Both the position numbers and the translations under genes were made by a program. DNA of 60,000 nt. Source: Liolophura sinensis. Lineage: Eukaryota > Mollusca > Polyplacophora > Chitonida > Chitonidae. Shown here piece after piece: positions 13,515 through 24,201 of this stretch. The notes beneath the pieces are model-generated. The model saw only the letters and a program-made list of their open reading frames with translations. It had not been told where the DNA came from and made no database searches. The stretch is taken from positions 55,789,187-55,849,186 of the forward strand of contig NC_088301.1 in the NCBI RefSeq assembly GCF_032854445.1, written 5' to 3'. Within the stretch, counting starts at the first letter, position 1, and each line of letters opens with the position of its first letter.

Positions 13515-16500
13515 TTAGGACAGTACACATGGTGGTGGGTACATGTTATAGGACAGTACACATGGTGGTGGGTACATGTTATAGGACAGTACAGGTGGTG
13601 GTGGGTACATGTTATAGGACAGTACAGATGGTGGTGGGTGCATGTTATAGGACAGTACAGATGGTGGTGGGTGCATGTTATAGGAATGTACATATGGTGG
13701 TGGGTGCATGTCATAGGACAGTACAGATGGTGGTGGGTGCATGTTACAGGACAGTACAGATGGTGGTGGGTGCATGTTATAGGACAGTACAGATGGTGGT
13801 GGGTACATGTTATAGGACAGTACAGATGGTGGTGGGTACATGTTCTGGGACAGTACAGATGGTGGTGGGTACATGTCATAGGACAGTACAGATGGTGGTG
13901 GGTACATGTTATAGGACAGTTCAGATGGTAGTGGGTGCATATTATAGGACAGTAAAGATAGTGATGGGTCCATTTTATAGGACAGTACAGATGGTGGTGG
14001 GTGCATGTTATAGGACAGTGCAGATGGTGGTGGGTACCTGTTATAGGACAGCACAGATGGTGATGGGTACATGTTACAGGACAGTACAGATGGTGGTAGG
14101 TACATGTTATAGGACAGTACAGATGGTGGTGGGTGCATGTTATAGGACAGTACAAATGATGGTGATGGGTGCATGTTATAGGACAGTACAGATGGTGGTG
14201 GGGACATGTTATAGGACAGTACAGATGGTGGTGGGTGCATGTTATATTACAGCAAAGATGGTGGCGCGTACATGTTATAGGACAGTTCAGATGGTGGTGG
14301 CGGGTACATGTTATATGACAGTACAGATGGTGGTGGGTGCATGTTATAGGACAGTTCACATGGTGGTGGGTACATGTTATAGGACAGTACAGATGGTGGT
14401 GGGTGCATGTTATAGAACAGTACAGATGGTGGTGGGTGCATGTTATAGAACAGTACAGATGGTGGTGGGTGCATGTTATAGGACAATACAGATGGTGATG
14501 GGTGCATGTTATAGGACAGTACAGATGGTGGTGGGTGCATGTTACAGGACTGTACAAACTGTGGTGCGTACATGTTACAGGACTGCACAAATGGTGGTGG
14601 GTTTATGTTAGACAGTACTGATGATGGTTGGTGCATGTTATAGTACAGTACAAATGGTGGTGGATGTATGTTATAGGATAGTACAGATGGTAGTGGGTAC
14701 ATGTTATAGGACAGTACAAATGGTGGTGGGTACATGTTATAGGGTAGTACAAATGGTGGTGGGAACATGTTATAGGACTGTACAAAAGGGGGTGGGTACA
14801 TGTTATAGGACAGTACAATGGTGGTGGGTGCATGTTACAGGACTGCACAAATGGTGGCGGGTTTATGTTGAAGGACAGTACAAATGGTGGTGGGTACATG
14901 TTGTAGGACATTACAAATGGTGATGTGTTTATGTTACAGGACTGCACAAATGGTGGTGGGTTTATGTTCTAGGACATTACAAATGATGAAGGGTACATGT
15001 TATAGGGCAGTATAAATGATGGTGGGTACACCTTATAGGACAGTACAGATAGTGGTGAGTGCATGTTGTAGGACAGTACAAATGGTGGTGGGTTTATGTT
15101 ATAGGACCGTACAAATGATGGTGGATGCATGTTACAGGACTGCACAAATGGTGGTGGGTACATGTTACAGGACTGCACAAATGATGGTGGGTACATGTTA
15201 CAGGACTGCACAAATGATGGGGGGGGGGGGGGGTTGTATGTTATAGGACAGTATTAACGGTAGTGGGTGCATGTTATAGGACAGTACAGATGGTGGTGGA
15301 TACATGTTATAGGACAGTACTGATGGTGGTGGGTGCATGTTATAGGACAGTACAGATGGTGATGGGTGCATGTTATAGGACAGTACAGATGGTGGTGGAT
15401 GCATGTTATAGGACAGTACAAGTGGTGGTTGGTACATGTTATAGGACAGTACAAATGGTGGTGGGTACATGTTACAGGACTGCACAAATGATGGGGGGGG
15501 GGGGTTGCATGTTATAGGACAGTATTAACGGTAGTGGGTGCATGTTATAGGACAGTACAGATGGTGGTGGATACATGTTATAGGACAGTACTGATGATGG
15601 TGGGTGCATGTTATAGGACAGTACAGATGGTGATGGGTGCATGTTATAGGACAGTACAGATGGTGGTGGGTGCATGTTATAGGACAGTACAAGTGGTGGT
15701 TGGTACATGTTATAGGACAGTACAAATGGTGGTGGGTACATGTTACAGGACTGCACAAATGATGGTGGGTACATGTTACAGGACTGCACAAATGGTGGTG
15801 GGTACATGCTGTAGGACAGTACAGCTGGTGGTGGGTACATGTCATAGGACAGTACAGCTGGTGGTGGGTACATATTATAGGACAGTGCAGATGGCTTATG
15901 GTAGCACTGCATGTGGCGATCAGAGGAAAATTAAAAGACAGTCCTACTTATGCTTGGTTGATAGAACTAGATTTGGTGGTGGAAGTATGTTATAGGACAG
16001 TCCAACTTACGTTGGGTCCTCTACAGAACCAGACTTGGTGGTGGAAGCATGTTGTATGATAGTTCAATATTACATTGTTTCTGAAGAAACACATGTGGTG
16101 GTGGGTACATGTTATGGGACAGTACAAATGTTGGTGGGTACATGCTGTAGGACAGTACAAGTGGTGGTGGGCACATGTTACAGGACAGTACACATGGTGG
16201 TGGGTACATGCTATAGGACAGTACAAATGTTGTTTGGTGCATGTTTTAGGACAGTACAAATGGTGGTTGGTGCATGTTGTAGGACAGTAGAGATGTTGGT
16301 GGGTACATGTTATAGGACTGTACAAACGGTGGTCTGTTTATGTTATAGGACAATACAAATGGTGAGGTGTACATGTTATAGGACAGGGCAACTGGTGGTG
16401 GATACATGTTATGGGACAGTACAAATGGTGATGGTTTTATGTTATAGGACAGTACAGATGGTGGTGGGTACATGTTAAATGACAGTACAGATGGTGGGAG

Positions 16501-19500
16501 GGGTGCATGTTATAGAACAGTATTAACGATGGTGGGTGCATGTTATAGGACAGTATTAACGGTGGTGGGTGCATGTTATAGGACAGTACAGATGGTGGTG
16601 GGTGCATGTTATAGGACAGTACAGATGGTAGTGGGTGTATGTCATAGGACTGTACAAATGGTGGTGGGTGCATGTTATAGGACAGTGCAGATGGTGGTGG
16701 GCGCATGTTATAGGACAGTACAGATGGTGGTGGGTGTATGTCATAGGACTGTACAAATGGTGGTGGGTGCATGTTATAGGACAGTACATATGGTAATGGG
16801 TGTATGTCATAGGACTGTACAAATGGTGGTGGGTGCATGTTATAGGACAGTACAGATGGTGGTGGGTGCATGTTATAGGACAGTACAGATGGTAGTGGGT
16901 GTATGTCCAAATGGTGGTGGGTGCATGTTATAGGACAGTGCAGATGGTGGTGGGTGCATGTTATAGGACAGTACAGATGGTAGTGGGTGTATGTCATAGG
17001 ACTGTACAGATGGTGGTGGGTACATGTTAAATGACAGTACAGATGGTGGGGAGGTGCATGTTATAGGACAGTATTAACGGTGGTGGGTGCATGTCATAGG
17101 ACAGTACAGATGGTGGTGGGTGCATGTTATAGGACAGTACAGATGTTAGTGGGTGTATGTCATAGGACTGTACAAATGGTGGTGGGTGCATGTTATAGGA
17201 CAGTGCAGATGGTGGTGGGCGCATGTTATAGGACAGTACAGATGGTGGTGGGTGTATGTCATAGGACTGTACAAATGGTGGTGGGTGCATGTTATAGCAC
17301 AGTGCAGATGGTGGTGGGTGCATGTTATAGGACAGTTCACATGGTGGTGGGTACATGTTATAGGACAGTACAGATGGTGGTGGGTGCATGTTATAGGACA
17401 GTACAGATGGTAGTGGGTGTATGTCATAGGACTGTACAAATGGTGGTGGATGCATGTTATAGTACAGTGCAGATGGTGGAAGGTGCATGTTATAGGACAG
17501 TACAGATGGTAGTGGGTGTATGTCGTAGGACTGTACAAATGGTGGTGGGTGCATGTTATAGGACAGTGCAAATGGTGGTGGGTGCATGTTATAGGACAGT
17601 ACAGATGGTAGTGGGTGTATGTCATAGGACTGTACAAATGGTGGTGGGTGCATGTTACAGGACAGTGCAGATGGTGGTGGGTGCATGTTACAGGACAGTA
17701 CAGATAGTGGCGGGTGGATGTCATAGGAAAGCACAGATGGTGGTCAGTACGTGTTATAGGACGGTACAAACAGTGGTGGGTACATGTTATAGGACATTGC
17801 CAATGGTGGTGGGTACATGTTGTGAGACACAACAAATGGTGGTGGGTTTATGTTATAGTGCTAATGGTGGTGGGTACATTTTGTAGGACACAAGAAATGG
17901 TGGCGGTTACATATTAAATGATGACAGTAGAGATGGTGGTTGGCGCGTGTTAAAGGACAGAACAGATGGCAGTGGGTACATGTTATAGGACAGTACAAAT
18001 GGTGGTGTTATAGGACAGTACACATGGTGGTGAGTGCATGTTATAGGACAGTACAGATGGTTGGTGGGTCATGTACGAAACCAGATTTGGTGCTGTGTGT
18101 TAACTTATGTTGGATCCTCTATAGATGTAGACTTGGTGGTGAAACATGTTATAGAACAGTATGTCTTATGTTGGGTCTTCTATAGAACAAGACTTGGGGG
18201 TGGAAAAATGTTGTATGATAGTTCAATACGCAGTTGTTTCTGAAGAAGCACATGTGGTGATGGTTACATGTTATAGGACATAACAATTGGTGGTAGGTGC
18301 ATGTTATAGGACATTACAAATGGTGGTGGGTGCATGTTGTAGGACAATACAGATGGTGGTGGGTGCATGTTATGCGAGAGTACAAATGGTTGTGGGTACA
18401 TATTAAAGTACAGTACAGATGGTGGTGGGTACATGTTGTGGGACAGTACAGATGGTGGTGAGTACATGTTAATGGACAGTACGGATGGTGGTGGGTGCAT
18501 GTTATAGGACAGTACAAATGGTGGTGGGTACATGTTATAGGACAGTACAGATGGTGGTGAGTGCCTGTTATAGGAAAGTACAGATGGCAATGGGTTTATG
18601 TTATAGGACAGTACAGGTGGTGGTGGGTGCATGTTATAAGACACTACAGATTGTGGTGGGTACATGTTATTGGACAGTACAAATGGTGGGGGTTTTTGTG
18701 TTATAGGACAGTACAGGTGCTGGTGGGTGCATGTTATAGGACAGTACAGATGGTGGTGGGTACATGTTATGGGACAGCACAAATGGTGTTGGGTCCTCTA
18801 TAGAACTAGGCTTGGTTATGGTAGCATGTTTGTTGGACAGTCCATCTTACGTTGGGTTCTTTGTAGATCTAAATTAGGTGGTAGAAGCATGTAATAGGAC
18901 AGTCTAACTTGTGTTGGGTCCTTTGTAGAACTAGACTTGGTGGTGAAGCATGTTATACGACAGTACGTCTTATGTTGGGTCTTCTATAGGACAACACTTG
19001 GGGTGGAAGCATGTTGTATGATAGTTCAGTATGCAGTTGTTTTTGAAGAAGCCCATGTGGTGGTGGGTACATGATATAGGACTTTACAAATGTTGGTGGG
19101 TACATGTTATGGGACAGGACAGATGGTGGTGGGTGCATGTTATAGGACAGTACAGATGGTGGTGGGTGCATGTTATAGGACAGTACAGATGGTGGTGGGT
19201 GTATGTTATAGGACAGTTCAGATGGTGGTGGGTACATGTTATAGGACAGAGCAAATGGTGGTGGGTGCATGTTATAGGACAGTACAGATGGTGGTGGGTA
19301 CATGTTATAGGACAGAGTAAATGGTGGTGGGGGCATGTTGTAGGACAGTACAAATGGTGGTAGGTGCATGTTATAGGACAGTACAAATGGTGGTGGGTTC
19401 TTTGTCATAGGACTGTACAAATGGTGGTGGGTGCATGTTATATGACAGAGTAAATGGTGGTGGGTGCATGTTATAGGACAGTACAGATGGTGGTGGGTAC

Positions 19501-19745
19501 ATGTTATAGAACAGAGAAAATGGTGGTGGGAGCATGTTATAGGACAGTACAGATGGTGATAGGTACATGTTATAGGACAGTACAAGTGGTGGTGGGTTCT
19601 TTGTCATAGGACAGTACAAATGGTGGTGGGTGCACATTATAGGACAGTATAGATGGTGGCGAATGTATGCTATATAGGACAGTACAAGTGGTGGTGGACA
19701 AAAAATATTGGTGTTTGTACACTTTATTGGATGGTACAAATGGTA
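13515..19745. repeat. Large 33-bp G-rich minisatellite with higher-order structure
   Basis: Roughly 6.2 kb of tandem copies of a 33-bp unit, form ATAGGACAGTACAGATGG plus TGGTGGGTGCATGTT. The plus strand is G-rich (GGTGGTGGG in nearly every unit). Stable variants recur: GTACATG/GCATG, CAGTGCAG, GTATGTCATAGGACTGTAC, AGTATTAACGG. Three islands of a longer derived unit interrupt it at about 15893-16096, 18064-18255 and 18786-19056. Since 33 is a multiple of three and the unit lacks stops in several frames, spurious ORFs up to 368 codons appear on both strands. Confidence 0.97.
15234..15775. repeat. Tandem duplication of a ~271-bp block inside the minisatellite
   Basis: The segment starting TTGTATGTTATAGGACAGTA after a 15-G run (15219-15233) recurs almost unchanged after a 12-G run (15493-15504). 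The two copies share the same order of unit variants (AGTATTAACGG, then CAGATGG, ACTGATG, CAAGTGG). The spacing of 271 bp is close to eight 33-bp units plus a few bases. Confidence 0.85.
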
Positions 19746-21780
19746 CATGTTCAGTTATGTAGGACAGAATCGATATTTGTTAAATGTAATTTGGGAGGCT
19801 GAGGTAATCTTTCTTAAGGATGTACTCGTAGATTGTTCTTACCTCATCATGTGTTGGCATTTTGGATAACAGTTCTGCATGAGGTTCTTTAAGCTCAGAG
19901 AATAATAATTGTTAAGTAATTAGATAAAAAAATGTAATTTTAGTTGCTCAGTGTGTTGATCCGCAAACATCATTGGTGATTTGTTATAATTTTTTCGTTT
20001 TGCTACCCCAAAATCATGTAGAATTCAACTGTGGTCATAGGATGACCTTCACCTTTGAAGCTGGGACAAATACTCGCCCCCTAGCCATAATAAGTTGTGG
20101 GTGGTCAGGTTTTTATTGTTGTCAAAATGAGGTATGTTGCACAAGCGTGAACTGCCTGGAGAGGGTGGACATAATGCAGTCCAGTAGGACATGGTGCTGT
20201 AACCTGAAGTTTGTTCATGGGTGTTAATGGTATACATATGTGTTGCATAACAAGTCACTGGCAGTGTTGAGTTCAATAATCATGAATACTACGATACAAT
20301 CAGACATCCGTTGAAAGAAAATATGTGCATTAATTATTCAAATTGTTGTTACCTTGTGCAGTTAATCACAATTTGTGAATCACTGCCTGATTACTAGTGG
20401 CCTCAATGTGTAGTATATGGTTTTACGATTTTAAGTATGATATACTAACTGTTGATGGAGACTACATTCGAACAGTTGGTGGTCATCATATTACCATGTA
20501 TATTTCACCCTATGTCAGTAGGACAACTTTGGATGCTTAAGTTTGATTCTAGGGAAGTCTTGATTTACATATAAGAACAAAACTCTGCCTAGGAGGCCTC
20601 TAATTGCATCCAGCAGTAATTTGCCCTTGAGGTGTACCACATATAGAATTTGTCAAATTGTTTGTTGAGAGAATTTCAACAGTACTGGATACTGTGCTAA
20701 AACTATGCTAGGGGGTTTACAAGTTTACCACAGCACTGGTATAAGTACTGGTATTGTCTGTTATTTGTCACCCTTTTATAATTACCAAAGTTGTACATGT
20801 GTCCTAATGTATTCTTTCAAACCCTCACAGATTTATATATTCAACATGCTCACTTCATACTACTGTATGTGCATTATTTACAATGTAAATTCTGGTTTGG
20901 GAACATATTGTGTTATTTGATATCCATTGTGGCCATGTGATCTCCTAATTGTCTGTCACGTCTGTATTCCACTGACTACAGTAATGAAGAAAGAAGAATG
21001 TGATTGTTTCTCAAGACTTTTTTTTTCTTGAATGTGATTCTTGACATTTTAAGTCACACTCATTTATAGTATCATTTCCTTCTGAACTTGTATATATATA
21101 TATATATATATTGGCTTGTGAACATGTCATTCAGTCAAAATAAAATTGTCAAACAGAATGCCTTGCATCTTTGTTTTGTGTAATTTAAAATGTTGTAAAC
21201 TTAATGTTCAAATGTACATAATAGAAAAAGCAGTAGGTCTGCTGTATAGTTCTATTTTGGTCAAGTATAAGGGAATTCAAAACAGAAGTGATGTTTTATT
21301 TCTTTGTTGCTGTAATCCAAAGGATCATAGCATACTTGTGATGTAATTAAAATTCACACCACAATGTCCCGTCTATTTTACATCAGGTACGATTTCGGTT
21401 CTTCGAAAGTTTACAAGTGACACATTTTGCTTGATCCCAATCACTTCATCTAAGCTGGAAGGTAACTGATTGAGTTCTACTTCAACTAATTTGCACTGAG
21501 TTTTTTTTTTTTTTTTAATTTATTTATTTGCCATATAAACATGTGTGGAGTAGCCTGAAAAGGAAATGGACATGATAAATTTCTTCATAAAATCTATTTG
21601 TCTAGTCCAATCATTCTGTGCAGTATTTCACCAACAAATATGGCCAAAGCTTCATTCGCATTTATATGTGATTTGTTGCTAGAGAGCAGACATCATCTGT
21701 TCACATGATTTAGTCATAGCACTTGACTACCGTCTTGTTAACATATTGTGATACAGTTCGTGCTCCAGTTTGTACTACCA
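19746..21780. other. Intergenic, no gene seen
   Basis: Non-coding sequence with only short ORFs without plausible splice context. It holds a (TA)n microsatellite at 21091-21112 and poly-T near 21500. Confidence 0.5.
21091..21112. repeat. (TA)n microsatellite
   Basis: Eleven uninterrupted TA dinucleotides. Confidence 0.95.
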
Positions 21781-21787
21781 GTACATG

Positions 21788-22030
21788 TATTTATTTATTT
21801 GAATTGTGCTTTATTTATTTAATTGACAACAATGGCCGACATTATGGAGGGAGGAAACCGGGCAGAACCCAGGGGAAATTCACAATCATCCGCAGGTTGC
21901 TGTGGACCTTCACGCGTACTTTGGGAGATGAAGCCAGTATGTGGTGAACTCACAGCAACTGCATTGGTGAGAGGCTCTTGGGTCATTACGCTGCGCTAGT
22001 GTGCTAACCAATTGAGCCACAGAAGCCCCC
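21788..22030 (-). mobile_element. SINE, near full length, reverse orientation
   Basis: On the minus strand it reads: tRNA-like head with TGGCTCAATTGGTTAGC, the GACCCAAGAGCCTCTCACCAATGC region, GTGAGTTCACCAC (B box region), the ATCATCCGCAGGTTGCTG region in complement, and the GCCGGCC-type 3' domain with an ATTT-rich tail seen on the plus strand at 21788-21825. Confidence 0.85.
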
Positions 22031-22101
22031 GTGCGACTCCACTGATGAGATGTCCCTGAGTCATTGTGCTGCTACCACATTAACCACTTAGCTGTGAAAG
22101 G
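22031..22101 (-). mobile_element. Second SINE head fragment next to the SINE
   Basis: The minus strand reads CACAGCTAAGTGGTTAATGT, then GCAGCACAATGACTCAGGGA, a diverged version of the tRNA-like head. It directly abuts the head of the 21788-22030 SINE in the same orientation. It may be a truncated older SINE or part of a dimer. Confidence 0.5.
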
Positions 22102-23344
22102 CCAATTTATTATATAGTAACTGCCTCCAGAATCAAGTTATCAACATGAATGCATTAATGGCATCAGCTGATAACATGGAAAAGGATGTAAAATGATTTG
22201 AAAAGCTCTTTAAAACATGCCTTGTTACAAACTGTTCTACTTACGAGCTTATCAGCATTATTATGTTCTGATGGAGAAGTGTAAATGTTTGCGGTACAAA
22301 TTTCAAAAAGGAATTCCCGCAAGCATATCAACATTAATACACAAGGTATAACTTGGCATTCTAAAGTTCTACACCATTCTTTTTGGTGCATTGATGCACA
22401 AAATAAAATTTCAGCAGTGACTGAGGCAGATTTTTGTTTTAACAGTTTATTTACATTTGTAGTACTGCAATCATTGTTGAAGCATGACAAAACTGTTTAA
22501 TCAATTTGCAAACCAGCCTTGAAATTTGAAGACATGCTATTGCACACTCATTCATAGAAAGAAAAGTATTTTACAAAGAAAGCACATCTATGATATAATA
22601 TGTTACTAGTAATTCTAGGTGACATTTGAACTGATTAGGTAGCTTATTCAACAAACAATTTTAACTATTTACACAATGCGCATATGAATAATTTCATACG
22701 TCAATGGACGGTTGGCACTGATAATGGGCCAGATCATTTTAGATCAACAAGGTTAACTAAACATATGTACATATATCACAGCACACAGCATATCTAATAA
22801 CATCATATATAAAGTGTACAAAAATATGACCACGAATGTTGCATGTTACTGAAAAATGGTAACAAATATTATGCTGTAAAGATTTGTTTTACCACCATTG
22901 CAAAGATTACCAGCAAGAAGACTGGAAAATACTTGTGATATTACAAATTGCATAGCAAGGTATCAAAATTGTAAATTCAGACTCCCTTATTTGTAAGTAA
23001 AGCTAATGCAGGTCAACAAATGATAGTTTTGTTTCATACTCACAACCAACATGTCTGCCGAAAGCGAAATAAATGCAGACTTTTCTAACTGTCTTATGAA
23101 TACAAAATTTTGTGGCATTTTGCAATTAAATATGATTCTGCACACTAAAGGCTATCTAAGTTTGAGTCATGCAGAAAAGCTTGTAAACAGCACTTTGACG
23201 TGGATTTCAAAATTAGGTACCACTGCTGAAAATGGAGTTATGTCACATATCCAAAATAGTCTGGCCAATCAGAGTTCTCTAGTATGTCAATTTTTTCTTG
23301 TCTCGATGATCACTCAAGTCTACAACAAACACAACTGCTTTTTA
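22102..23344. other. 3' flank of the SPMIP1-like gene, no other gene seen
   Basis: AT-rich sequence downstream of the minus-strand gene. It presumably includes its 3' UTR. A possible minus-strand polyadenylation signal (TTTATT on plus) lies near 22446, which would give a long UTR; this is uncertain. Confidence 0.3.
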
Positions 23345-23935
23345 CTATCGGCCACACTGTGAGAGAATTCCATTCCTGGTCCAAAATGTGTCTTCAACAA
23401 TCCTTGTGCGGCCATACTGGGGTTTCTTGATGTCCTCTTTCTTGATGACATCTCCAAGTCTCCAGCCAATGTCCCATGAGCTAAGAATAGGGAAGGTAAA
23501 TTTGTCTTCTGGACTGACATGGTTGCGCTGTTGTAGATATTTGTATCTGCCTTTACCTTCCTTGGTGAATCCATCGTAGAGTGCAACTTTGGTGCTGCTC
23601 GGTACTGGGTTCATTTCTGCTGTTATTAAGCCCTTAGATAGATTTGGGTCCTTGGCTGCCTTTTCCAGCATTGTATCTGGGTAGGTCGGTTTCTTCTTGT
23701 TATACGCTGGTGGCTTGTAGTCTTTGGGAAACTTTTCTAGAAGGTCTGTCTTCGGCATATTTTCAACCTTCTTTCTGAAGACTTCGTACTGTCTTGACTT
23801 GCCATCCCCTGTAGAACTGAGATCGGATTGAGACCTGTTGAAATACCAAGCCAGACGTGCGTCTCGTTCCTTATGAATGGCTTCCTCCAAGAACTTCTGA
23901 ATTTGTGTGTTAGCGGGATAGTTTCGTGACGCCAT
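23345..23935 (-). CDS. SPMIP1 (ATP6V1FNB)-like microtubule inner protein, intronless
   Basis: A 196-residue ORF with a TAG stop at 23345-23347. I chose the ATG at 23933-23935 because it is the first ATG in frame and has a G at +4 (MASRNYP...). Features are an N-terminal basic helix with KERDARLAWYF (about residues 25-35), a Lys/Pro-rich middle, and a C-terminal block with GRYKYLQQR and FPILSSWDIGWRLGD. This block, together with the ERxARLxW motif, resembles the vertebrate SPMIP1/ATP6V1FNB family, a small protein of sperm axonemal microtubules. The match is from memory, so the family call is tentative. The codon-rich conserved ORF itself looks real. It is divergent from FBXL5, with 266 bp between the start codons and an RFX-type X-box in the shared promoter, which would suit a ciliary or flagellar gene. 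Confidence 0.75.
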   Translation of the reverse strand: MASRNYPANTQIQKFLEEAIHKERDARLAWYFNRSQSDLSSTGDGKSRQYEVFRKKVENMPKTDLLEKFPKDYKPPAYNKKKPTYPDTMLEKAAKDPNLSKGLITAEMNPVPSSTKVALYDGFTKEGKGRYKYLQQRNHVSPEDKFTFPILSSWDIGWRLGDVIKKEDIKKPQYGRTRIVEDTFWTRNGILSQCGR

Positions 23936-24110
23936 GACTAACACAGGCTTGCAAGTTCCTCAAATTTATGCTGTCCTAGTAAATACGAGCTAAAAGGCGA
24001 CTTCTTACGTTTACTGTAGATGAGAGAGACGAAGAGAAATATCCTGTCGTGAACTACAACCTCTGAATGACCATTCCGGCCAGCTTGCCTCGCTTATCAA
24101 CGGTATACAC

Positions 24111-24125
24111 GTCGCTACGGGCAAC
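24111..24125. promoter_or_regulatory. RFX X-box-like site
   Basis: GTCGCT-ACG-GGCAAC. The right half fits the X-box half-site RGYAAC exactly. The left half fits GTNRCC with one mismatch. The 3-bp spacer is within the usual 0-3. RFX factors control ciliary genes, matching the SPMIP1-like neighbour. Confidence 0.55.
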
Positions 24126-24146
24126 TACCACATGGTATGAAATTAC

Positions 24147-24152
24147 CACGTG
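24147..24152. promoter_or_regulatory. E-box CACGTG
   Basis: A palindromic CACGTG, the class bound by bHLH-zip factors such as USF, MYC/MAX and TFE. It is 4 bp before the CGCG element and 50 bp before the FBXL5 start codon. Confidence 0.45.
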
Positions 24153-24155
24153 TTT

Positions 24156-24165
24156 TCTCGCGAGA
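24156..24165. promoter_or_regulatory. CGCG element TCTCGCGAGA
   Basis: A perfect 10-bp palindrome 36 bp upstream of the FBXL5 ATG. In vertebrates this motif is a CpG-island promoter element bound by BANP when unmethylated. A 10-bp exact match at a promoter-proximal position in AT-rich DNA is unlikely by chance. Confidence 0.65.
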
Positions 24166-24201
24166 GTTTTTTTTTTCACCCGTAATTAGAAAATTTTCAA
24201 C

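Larger units (their letters stand above)
23936..24201. promoter_or_regulatory. Shared bidirectional promoter, SPMIP1-like / FBXL5
   Basis: The start codons of the two divergent genes are 266 bp apart. The interval has many CpGs against a CpG-poor background and no evident TATA box. It contains an X-box-like site (24111-24125), an E-box CACGTG (24147-24152) and TCTCGCGAGA (24156-24165). Transcription start sites are not visible. Confidence 0.8.

Noticed and set aside
13484-14590. A 368-codon minus-strand ORF of repeated 11-residue His/Cys/Tyr-rich units, and similar Pro-rich MHPPPSVLSYN ORFs
   Set aside because: All frames on both strands are open because the 33-bp unit is a multiple of three and lacks stops. 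Frames break at each indel, and there is no promoter, splice site or non-repeat coding flank.
13515-19745. CRISPR-like regular repeat spacing
   Set aside because: The units are directly adjacent without unique spacers, and the genome is clearly eukaryotic.
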